NCBI GenBank assembly: GCA_949358305.1
Contig: OX442319.1
Coordinates: forward strand, 1,488,001 to 1,552,000
Length of the DNA: 64,000 nt
Reading direction: 5' to 3'
Source of the DNA: Strigamia acuminata
Taxonomy: Eukaryota; Arthropoda; Chilopoda; Geophilomorpha; Linotaeniidae
Below are positions 1 through 8,558 of the stretch, piece by piece; the first letter of the stretch is position 1; each line of letters opens with the position of its first letter. Under the pieces are notes generated by a model. The model had not been told where the DNA came from. It saw nothing but the letters and a program-made list of their open reading frames with translations, and did no database searches. The position numbers were made by a program, and so were the translations under genes.

Positions 1-265
1 CACATGAAAACACGAAATTCTTCTGTGTCTTCGACTACTTGAGGTAATTCTTCAAGCAGTAGGTTCGGTTCTTCCGCCTCAGCCTCAGCGTTTGCGGTAA
101 TTACCTGCAAAGCGTTGTTGGCCCTGTCTTGAATTTGGGCGTTAGCTATGTCACTACCCATTTCTTTGACTGGTGGCGGCTTATCGAACCCTTTGTTAAA
201 CCCCTTCTTCTTCATGAATGGCGCAGACGGTCGAGAAGTTATTTCTTCGCCGCCTGCGCTGACTC
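1..265 (-). CDS. pol: GyA pol, N-terminal fragment in the -1 frame
   Basis: The reading frame -1 relative to gag is open from the slippery site through the gag stop and on to the window edge. It encodes the start of Pol; the first ATG in it is at 215, but fusion by frameshifting is more likely. It aligns by eye with the N-terminus of Gy1 Pol (KK..SAG...I.S...AP near the slip; later NAQIQDR versus EAQIKDR, and FRVF versus LRVF). Protease and later domains would lie outside the window. Confidence 0.75.
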
Positions 266-284
266 GTTTTTTGACTCGTTTTTT
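221..284 (-). promoter_or_regulatory. GyA -1 ribosomal frameshift signal (two slippery heptamers plus stem)
   Basis: On the minus strand two in-frame A AAA AAC heptamers lie near the gag end (278-284 and 266-272). The second is followed by a 6-nt spacer (260-265) and a potential 10-bp stem: GCGCAGGCGG (250-259) with CCGTCTGCGC (221-230), with one G-U pair. The gag stop is in the loop, and the -1 frame is open through into pol. Heptamer, spacing and stem match the canonical eukaryotic/retroviral -1 frameshift design and are conserved in Gy1/Gy2. Confidence 0.8.
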
Positions 285-3200
285 GCCATGGCGAGTTTAA
301 TCTCTGCCATCTGCTTCATTATTGCGTCAAATTTAGCGTCTTCTTTCGCTGTTCTTGGGCACTCATTGGAATAGTGACCCGGTTGGTTACACTTGAAACA
401 ACGAATATTTGATTTGTCTCTTGGGGCTTCAGTCGATTTTTTCTTTTCAGGGTCTGCCTTCGACGGTGGCGTGTAATTCTTTCGAAAATACTTCGGAATT
501 CGGCCGGCATTTGGTTTTAACCTGGCGCGAAATTCTTCTACCGCTCTATCTCGATGGATGAGATGTACTAGCGGTCCTTCCTCATCGCAACCCGTTGATA
601 AGGTATCGCGATAGCTTCGTATTTCTTCGTCCGTCGAATAATCGTCTTTTTCTTCTTTTTCGTCTGATTTTCCGGCATCTTGTCCGGCTTCCTCCCCCTC
701 CTTGACCTCCTCCAGTGTCGCTTGCATGGCTGACGCTGTCGGTGCCTTTTTAGGGGCGGCCAAAGGGTTGGAAGGCAGCGTGGATGTCAGTTTATTTTTT
801 ATTTGTAAACCAACGCTAGCTTCTGCCAGCTCCATTATACCGCTAAGATATTCAGTAGGGCGCATAATTTTATCTGTCGCCCCATATCTTTCCGCACTCA
901 ACTTGAGACGTTTAGCGGTTGCTGCTTTCTCCGCTTCTGGTAAAGCGGAATAATATCTCTTCTCGATATCTATCGTGTTCTCGAACAGGAAGGCGCTCAT
1001 CTCCTCGTAGCTGCCTCCTGTCGGTGCCCTTTCTTCAAGTAGCACCCGTTGCGAGTACTCCGACAAACCGCCGAGAAAGAAAAGGTTGAATCCCGTGGCA
1101 TGAAATTCCATCGGGGCCTTTTCGAACAACAATCTGGCGCGAATGTCGTAATCCATTATGGTTTCACCAGGCATCTGGCGAAGACCTCGCATCTTTCGGC
1201 TCACCTCTTCGGGTGTCTCGCCGTAGCGTAGGTCGAATCTCATTAAAAAGTCGTCCCAATTGACGCCTTTCAATCCTTGGTACCACTCACGTGCCGAGCC
1301 TGTCATTAGCTCGACAATACCGTGGGTGAGCATGTCTCCTACGGTGGCTTTAGTGGCAGTCTTAATTCGAATTACTTCGTCAAGGAAGCGATCTCCCGCT
1401 TTCCATGACCCGTCGAAACGGTTCTGAATATAAAATTGCCACCTAATATTCCCGGTAACACTCATGGTGTCACGTCGGGAGACAGCGTATTTTTTCTTTA
1501 CGCGGTCGCCAGTGCTACGATTACGATCGTTTCGTTTGCTCAGATCGATTCCCTCGGCCTTCAACGAGCCGAGTAGGGCTCTTCCAAGCTCTCCCATCGT
1601 ATACTGCCAACCCGTCGAATCGGTAAACGCGCTTTGTCGGGGAAGGTCCTGAAACTCCTCCCGTCGGTGGTCGCTATTTTCCGATCGACGTCGTTTCTCT
1701 CTATCGCGCGGAGAGTTGGATCTCTTCCGGCGATTACTTGATTTTTCCTTTCGTCTGTCGTCGTTGGATGAGGGGTCGGAGCTGGGGTCAGGAGACGGTG
1801 AGTGGCGTGGCGGGTTGCGCCGTGAAGAGTTTGACTCTTTCCGGCCCCTACGACGGTCGTCACGTTCCCTTTCCCTGCGTTCATCGCGCTCTCTTTCCCT
1901 TCGTCTTTCTCCGGAACCTCTCTCCGAATCGTGATGACTGGGTGCATTTGACTCCAGCCCATCTGACGACGAATCACTATTTCCGTAGCGATAATATTTC
2001 GGTCTTTCGTCGCGTTTGCCTTCTCCTCGCGACGAGGTGCGATCATGCGATTGTCTCCTTGACGACTCGTCGTCTTTAAGGATGGGTACTGGTTGTTGCC
2101 ACTCAGTCCCTTGCGGATTATCTTGCTGTTGGCTTGTGAGAGCTTGCTCTTCATTTCGCCTAGCATTATTAGCGTTGATTAACCGTGTTATCGCATTATT
2201 TGTGGCTGAATCGAGAGCTTTCATGCGGGGCCGAGTTTGTTGTTCTCTGGCCGACGCATCTCTCTTGCTCGGAGTAGCTGGTGTCGCCCTCTCCGGCTGG
2301 GGTTTGGGTTTGGCCTTCGGCGTGCGCTTTGGGTCTCCCTCTAGGCTCTCGTCGGACAGCTCGGATGAACTGACCTCTGGTTTGCGAACGGATTTCGGGT
2401 CATCTCGTCGCAATCTGGCCATAAATGCTCGTTCTGCTTCTTGTTGCGAGTGGAAAGCATATCGATGTGCTCTCAGGGCTCGGTCAACTATTTCTACCTC
2501 CTCGGGAGTCGTCGGATTGGGCTGGGTTCTGCCGTACTCGAGAGCTTGCGCTTCTCTTTCCGCCAGCTTCCTCCGTCTCTCGCGAATGGCTTGTCGAGCC
2601 TCGTTCTCTGCATCCGCTTCAAATTGAGCGGAATCAACCAATTGTTGAGCGTGTGCACCTTTAACAATGGTGATTTGTGGGGATACACTGTGCGCTTTTA
2701 AAGCTGCACGTACGATTTGTAACGTTTCGTACACTGTAATCTTCCCCGTCGGAAGGGTGTATCTCACTCCCTCCGCTTGTGCCAATTGCATCGCATCAAT
2801 CAAGGTGCCCGAGACGCTGTAAGGCTGGCTCGAAACACGCTTGACAGAGGACGAGTTGGACTTGTGCCCTTCAGACACTACCGAGGCTGGTCGACTGTGC
2901 GTAACTGGCGTGTTTAGTGCCGAATTAGCGGTCGTATTTGAGGCCGTCTTTTGTATCGGAGACGCTGCTTTCGGACTGCCCACCTCGGTGTCGTGCGTTA
3001 GACGAGGCGATTGGTTACGGGATAAAACCTCGTTTCCGCTCGTCTCGCCGTCACGGTTAGAACGCGGCAGTTTGGAGTGAGATTGCTCTTCACCCCGCTC
3101 TGTCTCGTCCAATCGCTGCCTCGTCTCGGCGCAAGACGGGTGCGATGCCTCTGATGCGCTTCTACGATCGGGTTTAGGCTTACGCCGTTTTTGCCTCGCT

Positions 3201-3322
3201 TCGTGCGCTGAGGCTTTGGGTAAGGGACCTCCAGATCGCAAGTGATAGTCGGCGCCTTTACGACTGCCGGCTCTCTTGTTTGCGTCGGAGTCGGAATCTG
3301 TTACTCGGGTATTATCTGCCAT
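239..3322 (-). CDS. gag: GyA Gag polyprotein, 1027 aa
   Basis: Structural capsid/nucleocapsid protein of a gypsy-like element. The start is ATG at 3322, about 50 nt after the primer site. The N-terminal half is long, low-complexity and charged, with a conserved DYHLRS-x-GP motif also found at the start of Gy1 Gag. The capsid-like core (roughly residues 580-830) includes GNIRWQFYIQNRFDGSWKAG and AREWYQGLK, closely matching Gy1 (HYIQTRFDGSWKAG, AREWYQGLK). One CCHC zinc knuckle (CFKCNQPGHYSNEC) lies near residue 970. The C-terminus overlaps a frameshift signal for pol. At over 1000 aa it is much longer than most gypsy Gags because of the N-terminal extension. No internal stop is seen. Confidence 0.9.
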   Translation of the reverse strand: MADNTRVTDSDSDANKRAGSRKGADYHLRSGGPLPKASAHEARQKRRKPKPDRRSASEASHPSCAETRQRLDETERGEEQSHSKLPRSNRDGETSGNEVLSRNQSPRLTHDTEVGSPKAASPIQKTASNTTANSALNTPVTHSRPASVVSEGHKSNSSSVKRVSSQPYSVSGTLIDAMQLAQAEGVRYTLPTGKITVYETLQIVRAALKAHSVSPQITIVKGAHAQQLVDSAQFEADAENEARQAIRERRRKLAEREAQALEYGRTQPNPTTPEEVEIVDRALRAHRYAFHSQQEAERAFMARLRRDDPKSVRKPEVSSSELSDESLEGDPKRTPKAKPKPQPERATPATPSKRDASAREQQTRPRMKALDSATNNAITRLINANNARRNEEQALTSQQQDNPQGTEWQQPVPILKDDESSRRQSHDRTSSRGEGKRDERPKYYRYGNSDSSSDGLESNAPSHHDSERGSGERRRERERDERRERERDDRRRGRKESNSSRRNPPRHSPSPDPSSDPSSNDDRRKEKSSNRRKRSNSPRDREKRRRSENSDHRREEFQDLPRQSAFTDSTGWQYTMGELGRALLGSLKAEGIDLSKRNDRNRSTGDRVKKKYAVSRRDTMSVTGNIRWQFYIQNRFDGSWKAGDRFLDEVIRIKTATKATVGDMLTHGIVELMTGSAREWYQGLKGVNWDDFLMRFDLRYGETPEEVSRKMRGLRQMPGETIMDYDIRARLLFEKAPMEFHATGFNLFFLGGLSEYSQRVLLEERAPTGGSYEEMSAFLFENTIDIEKRYYSALPEAEKAATAKRLKLSAERYGATDKIMRPTEYLSGIMELAEASVGLQIKNKLTSTLPSNPLAAPKKAPTASAMQATLEEVKEGEEAGQDAGKSDEKEEKDDYSTDEEIRSYRDTLSTGCDEEGPLVHLIHRDRAVEEFRARLKPNAGRIPKYFRKNYTPPSKADPEKKKSTEAPRDKSNIRCFKCNQPGHYSNECPRTAKEDAKFDAIMKQMAEIKLAMAKNESKNESAQAAKK

Positions 3323-3371
3323 TTTTGGGTATGAAAAATGATCTCAAGTTCTATTCGAGTCGTTTAAATCG

Positions 3372-3389
3372 ATCCCGGACAGGCCCCCA
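3372..3389 (-). other. GyA primer binding site (tRNA-Pro type)
   Basis: On the minus strand, 2 nt after the LTR: TGGGGGCCTGTCCGGGAT. It matches the complement of the 3' end of tRNA-Pro (TGGGGGCTCGTCCGGGAT, as used by murine leukaemia virus) at 16 of 18 positions. Confidence 0.8.
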
Positions 3390-3391
3390 CG

Positions 3392-4387
3392 TGTCGCGCT
3401 CAACTCTAACTGTCGCTAACTCGTGGTATGAGTCACTCTCTAATCTCGCAATACCGCTTTACTCAAGCGGTTACCCAAATAATGTGAAACGGCAAACAAT
3501 GTAAAATGGTAAATATAATAAATGTATTTATTATATGGGAATTTACAGGTAAAAGGAATAAAATATGTAAGGGAATAAAGGTAAAAGGTTGGGGATGTGT
3601 GAAGTTGTCGGGAAACTGGTCGAGGTCGTCCTTTGTTGACGCTCTGGATCCAAGATGGCGTCCGCGTGGTAACGTGGTGTCGTCTTGGGCCGGCGTGGCA
3701 ATGAATGGCGTCCTCGTCTCACGTTTCTTGTTCGGTCCTTCGGGCTCACGCTGGTCGGGCGCGAGTGAATGCCTAAAAGGTCTTACTTCTGGTCTGTTGT
3801 CTAGGTTTAGGGTTTTTTGTAGGTGTCCGGCGATCACACAGCGGCGGACTCTTCTGGCTCCCGGCGATCACACAGCGGCGGGAACGCTCGTCGTGGTTTT
3901 ACTGCAGTTTAGGCTTGTGCGACCGTTTGTCTGCACAACTCGCTAAACTGGAGTGGTGTTTGCTGTTTCTAGCGGGTGTGCTAAAACAGCGCGGTAATCT
4001 TATCACGCAGGTTACTCTGCGGAGGTTAACACGAATCAAATGTACTCACGAAGAATATATCCTTTGTCCCTGGTCACTCCTAGTGCTTGACTTAGGCCTG
4101 ATCGGTAGGACGGTAGATTTCTCGTGTGTTTCTTGTTTGATGGTTGTGTTGGTTCTGCCCGCTCAGTGCAAGGCACATTCCTTTGCACAAAGCGGGGTTG
4201 ACAGGTGACCAGAATCACCCAATGGTGGGGTGGACGAGCCATCCCCACTCCCTCAGGGCAGACGCCTGTCCATTGACTAGATGTCAATGCACTGAGGGAA
4301 GGGAGACGCGCTTGCGGCTCCCCTTACACCCGAAACGAGGTCACGAGAGAAACTCTTCGTTGACCCCGGTCCAGTCGGGTCACAACA
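3392..4387 (-). repeat. GyA 5' LTR, 996 bp
   Basis: On the minus strand it runs from TGTTGTGACCC (4387) to GCGCGACA (3392), with TG..CA termini. The left boundary is fixed by the adjacent primer site, the right one by the abrupt break in GyB gag. The partner 3' LTR is outside the window. A minus-strand AATAAA lies near 3522-3527. Confidence 0.85.
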
Positions 4388-6706
4388 GAATTTACTAAAT
4401 AAATCCGACACTGTCTTACTTATCGTTGTTTGCATACTGTTATTCATATCAGTTTTTAACTCTTCCATTTTTTGATCAATAGCTTCGGCAGTTACCCAAT
4501 TTTGGCGTGGTCGCTTAAATTCGTTCGGCTGCTGATTAGCGCCATTGTTATTGGAATTATTATTTCCAGGGAAATTATTGCTAAATTTTCGCTTTGGAAG
4601 CAGAGGACATTCTCTTTTGAAATGACCTGGTTGTTTACAATGAAAACATTTCCCTGTCTGATTTTCCGACATGGCACATAATAAGTTATCCATTGATACA
4701 TTATTCTCCGTTAATTCATTGACTTCGATCGTTTCTTCTTCCGACTCTATTTCCGTCATTTGAGTGGATCGAGCAGAAGGTCTCGTATTTTTGGTATCTT
4801 TAGAATACTTCTGGTTGTTAGATACTACTTTATCAATTTCTTTGGAATTCTCTGTACGAATCCTTTGAGGTTCAAAGAGAGCTCTATTCGTTCGTACGAA
4901 TTGGAAAATTTTATCTACTGAATCGCTCCTGTATAGATTTCGATCGATTAATCTATTGTAACTTGTCCAATTCAAGTTGTCGAAAAGTGTGGCAACATTT
5001 CCTCTTTCGGAGTACGATCCTTGGGCTTTAGTGAATCTGACTAGAAATTCATATAAAGGTTCATCGTCTCCTTGGATTACTTTTCGTAAATTTCGGAGTC
5101 GAGTAGTTGGAATCATGTCGAATTCCTCACGAAATAATTCTACGAAGGTTTCCCAATTATTAAATTTGGTTTTATTCTCGTCATACCATTGTTGGGCTAA
5201 TCCTGACAAGTAGGTGGGAATACCTTGATTTACCATTTCGTCCAGGGTTAGTCCTTTGGAAATGGCTACTGTTTTAGCTACTGATAAAAATTTATCTATA
5301 TCCTCCTGTTTTCCGTCGAAAACTGGGAGGTCTTGTCCTTTGAAAAAGACTTTACTGGGTCCTGGATTATTAGATCGTTGAGGCCCAGCAGTTTGTTGAG
5401 TTTGAACGAATGTGTCCATTCGACTATCCAGTTGTTTTTGGAATTGGGCGGCCATATTCTGTTGCATCTTTAAAATATATTCAAACGAAATATTGGTTTC
5501 TTCCGTGGGAAGTCTAGTTCCGGTAGAGCTTCCTGCAGAAGAGTGTGAACTTGGAACGTCACCTGTTGACGTACGTGAGGGGTTTGACTCGTCTCGAGTT
5601 TCACTTCCGTGACTAGCATGGGTGGATGCCGCAAGGTTAAGACGAGAATTTAGGAGCTTTTCTCTATTTCTTTGGCTGCTTTCGGCGCGATGCAAAAGAT
5701 TTGTCGTTTCGTTGAGTTTCTTTCGTTGTTGATCCAACTCATCCCGCTGTCTCTGGATTTCATCCAAAAGTTTGTTGAAATCTACACTCGGTACTTGATC
5801 TTGTGAGATCTTATCTTGGCTGATAACAACTTGTTGGATATCTTCAACCTCTGCCGCCTTCTGACGAATTTCAGCTTGTTTAGTAGCTTCTTCGTCGAGC
5901 TGATTTTGACGAATTTTTTCGTCGTTAATCTTCTTTTGATTAATTGCTTCTTGTCGAAGTCGCTCTTTTTCCACTTCGTCTAATCTCAATTGTTCTTGTC
6001 GATTTTGAGGTAAGACTGGAGATGGTAGTGGAGATAATTTCCGTCGAATGGCGGATTTATTGCCTCGCCCTCTAGGGGTTTGTTTGGCAAAATGTCTCGT
6101 CCCATTCTCCGTATAAATATGTGGATTGGGTTGCTTTTTAGCATTTTCAGGTTGAAAAGTTGAAAAATTGGATCCTCCTACCTCCGAAATACTTGGAGTA
6201 TTGTGGTAACTGGCGTTGCGGGAGTGAGGAGTTCTATTTCCTAAACTGGACTGATCAAGCGATTCCTTGCTTGATGTTCGAAATAATTCTCGAATATCTT
6301 GGTTACGAACCGACGGAGTTTTAATTCTTGCTTGATCTCCCAACTTACGTTGTGGAGTTTTAGATCGTGATCTGTTTTCTTCAGACAGATCTCTTGGCGA
6401 CGGGATTGGGTCCTTTCCAGAATTATGGTTCGCCGAACTCTCCTTCGAAAGTTCTGCTCGTTTTTCTGGAGTTGGATTAATACGTATGTTACGTAACGCC
6501 CGCTTCGTCACAAATTCAGAAGCTTCGATTATGGTTTTGAACTGAGTTCTATCTAGTTCGTAATGCGTACAAAACTGTGTGAGTTCATCGGGAATCATTT
6601 CCGTTTGGTCACAAAGTTTTACATAACTTGAATCCAAGCTAACTATTTCTTCTACGGCCTTTTCTTCAGCCACTTTTTCTTCGTTAGGAAGATTGTTTGG
6701 ATCCAT
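4388..6706 (-). CDS. gag: GyB Gag, truncated by insertion (773 codons remain)
   Basis: Start ATG at 6706. Residues 230-350 are a Q/K/E-rich predicted coiled coil. A retrotransposon Gag core follows (about residues 450-600; motif LAQQWYDENKTKFNNWETFV) and then a CCHC knuckle, CFHCKQPGHFKREC, near residue 685. The frame continues to 4277 only because GyA LTR sequence happens to stay open for 37 codons; those are not native. The core motif 'QWYDE..KF.NWE.F...F...F' is typical of arthropod gypsy Gag. The C-terminal end of Gag and all of pol are displaced by the insertion. Confidence 0.85.
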
Positions 6707-7640
6707 TTTATAAAAATATAATTGAATCGGTCTTTTTTACTATTTTAGCGGTGGAAAACTTCGAATCGTAACTAGAATCGGATGGCGCAGTCAGGATGGT
6801 TACTGAAACACGTCTGCTGGTCTGGTCTGGAAGCGAATGATCTCAATCTGATCTGGCTCTCCTTTAATAGCAAGGGGCTGGGGATCCTTAGATCACCTAG
6901 TTCCTGATTGGCTGGTTCGTTATCAACTGATTGTATAACGAACGTATCATTTTCGTCATCAGTTCTCTACTAAGTCCGTTCTTTTCGACTTTTAGTCTTT
7001 ACCGATAAAATAAAATTCCTTCGAGAGATTATTTGTAAATATTTTCCCAAATTTGTATGAAAATAAAATAGATTCATTTCAACTCTTGTAAATTGTTTCC
7101 AATTATTGTAACTTTTCTTAAAGACTGGACTTACTTCGAAATTCCATTTTCTGCAAGGTTTTTCTTTTTCTTGCGATTTGTAAAACATGTTTAGACTTGT
7201 TTTTTTTTTTTTTACTTTTATCTTTTCAAGAATAAAGCAAATATCTAAATATACTTCTTCTACGAATTCTTGTTATTTCCAATTCTCCGAATTTTGAAAA
7301 ACTTCGATTAAAACTTATCTCAACATCATGTGATAGATCTTAACAGTAATTTGTTGCAATTCTTTCGTGTAGAATTTGAATTATTCATTTTCCTCGAGAA
7401 AATGCACTTTTTTAATTCTATCGAGTTAATTGCAAATCCTAATCTTCAGTGGAACTTTCACACGTGAGATTAGTTGGTAGTCTTCGAGATCCCTTAAATT
7501 TTCGAGCGAAAATAATGAAGGAAAATCCACTACGTAATTCTATTTCATCAGTTTACTTTCTTCGTACGGAGATATAAACTGAAAATCTAATTGTCTGTTC
7601 TTTAACTAATTTTTTAGTTAAAATATTTATCTCCAATATT
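6707..7640. other. Probable GyB leader and LTR, boundaries not resolved
   Basis: AT-rich, no convincing coding region. It lies where the 5' leader and LTR of GyB should be. I could not find an unambiguous minus-strand primer site or TG..CA termini. A stretch from TGTTGCAATTC (7352) to about 7460 resembles sequence beginning TGTTGCAATTC at 20516, just beyond the other end of Gy1. Confidence 0.4.
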
Positions 7641-7644
7641 CACT

Positions 7645-8464
7645 TGTAGTGACCCAGTTGGATAAGTGTCCCCCCAGGGCGGATACTTGTCCTATGAGTC
7701 ACTATGATTAAAGAGTCGTTCCCCCCCGAGTTGGCTCCACCTCCCCATGGCAGGTGTGTGCCCCGAGGGGGAGGAAGCGGCTGGTGGTCAGCCCCCATTG
7801 GTTGATCGCCGGCCCTTCACCCCACTGCATAAAAGGCTGTGTTTCCCGCCTAAAGTCAGAACTTACACAAACGACACCAAGAACACAGCAACTACCTCAC
7901 CGTCAGGCCAACTTCAACTACAAGTTAGGATTGATCGAGGATCGCTGAGTAAAGTGCAAACTGTAACTCTCACGAAGTCACTTGCGAGCTATTCCTGCGA
8001 AAGCACGAGAATAGCCCTTGTGAAATCACCCAGAATAATCGCCCAGACGATTATTCGCCGAAGTAAGTGTCCGAGTGCTTTGTAGGGAACCCCAAAGTTC
8101 CTAGACGAGGCCTCTGCGACGCTAAACAAACCCTAGACAACAGGCACGGATAGAAGACTCGAAAGAGCATTCCACCGCGTCCGTGAAGACGAATCCGTGA
8201 CGAATTAACGACAACTCGAGACGCCGCCTTTGTTCCGCCGACCACGCGGAATCGACGACGCCATCTTGAGAAATCCTTTGTTCGACGCTGACCACGTCGA
8301 CTCTAGAATTATTACTGAGTGTATTTTAAAGGCATAAAGCCTGGTGAATAAATTACCTGTTTATTTACATACATTTGGTATTCATTTGGGTATTTACATA
8401 ATTGATCACAGGTAAAGTATTACACGTTAGCGCTATTTAAACCTATACCAAGTAGGACGCGACA
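7645..8464 (+). repeat. Gy1 5' LTR, 820 bp
   Basis: Starts TGTAGTGACCC, ends ACGCGACA. Contains a TATA-like CATAAAAGG at 7828-7836 and AATAAA at 8347-8352, giving a plausible U3/R/U5 layout with the R start shortly after 7855. Short open frames inside it recur with every LTR copy and are not genes. Confidence 0.95.
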
Positions 8465-8466
8465 CG

Positions 8467-8484
8467 TGGGGGTCTGTCCGGGAT
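8467..8484 (+). other. Gy1 primer binding site (tRNA-Pro type)
   Basis: TGGGGGTCTGTCCGGGAT, 2 nt after the LTR. It matches the tRNA-Pro complement TGGGGGCTCGTCCGGGAT except at positions 7-8. Gy2 and GyA carry different bases in the same few positions. Confidence 0.82.
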
Positions 8485-8558
8485 TTAGAAATAAATCTCA
8501 AATCTGAACTTGTGATCTCTCAATAAGATAACCCAAATCGTAGAATTACCGAAAGAAA

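Larger units (their letters stand above)
1..4387 (-). mobile_element. GyA: Ty3/gypsy-like LTR retrotransposon, 5' part only
   Basis: Reading on the minus strand: 5' LTR (3392-4387), primer binding site (3372-3389), gag (239-3322) and the first part of pol running off the left edge. The LTR begins TGTTGTGACCC and ends GCGCGACA, close to the Gy1/Gy2 LTR ends (TGTAGTGACCC ... ACGCGACA), so this is a diverged relative. It lies inside the gag of GyB: at 4388 the GyB reading frame is cut and runs into the LTR. The expected 4-bp target duplication would be GAAT (4388-4391), but its partner is outside the window. The coding parts visible are intact, so the copy looks young. Confidence 0.9.
4388..7640 (-). 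mobile_element. GyB: gypsy-like element, gag interrupted by GyA
   Basis: A second, unrelated-looking minus-strand gypsy-type element. Only its 5' region remains here: upstream leader/LTR sequence (about 6707-7640, not delimited) and most of gag. The rest would resume beyond the far end of GyA, off the left edge. Its right limit is uncertain because Gy1 inserted at 7641. Confidence 0.7.

Noticed and set aside
6784-6800. TGGCGCAGTC, like a tRNA-Ser primer site
   Set aside because: It is on the plus strand, while GyB gag is on the minus strand; no LTR end lies beside it.
7747-8085. 112-codon frame repeated at 19795, 22516 and 34564
   Set aside because: Lies within the Gy LTR and is a by-product of LTR sequence; it spans the promoter region.
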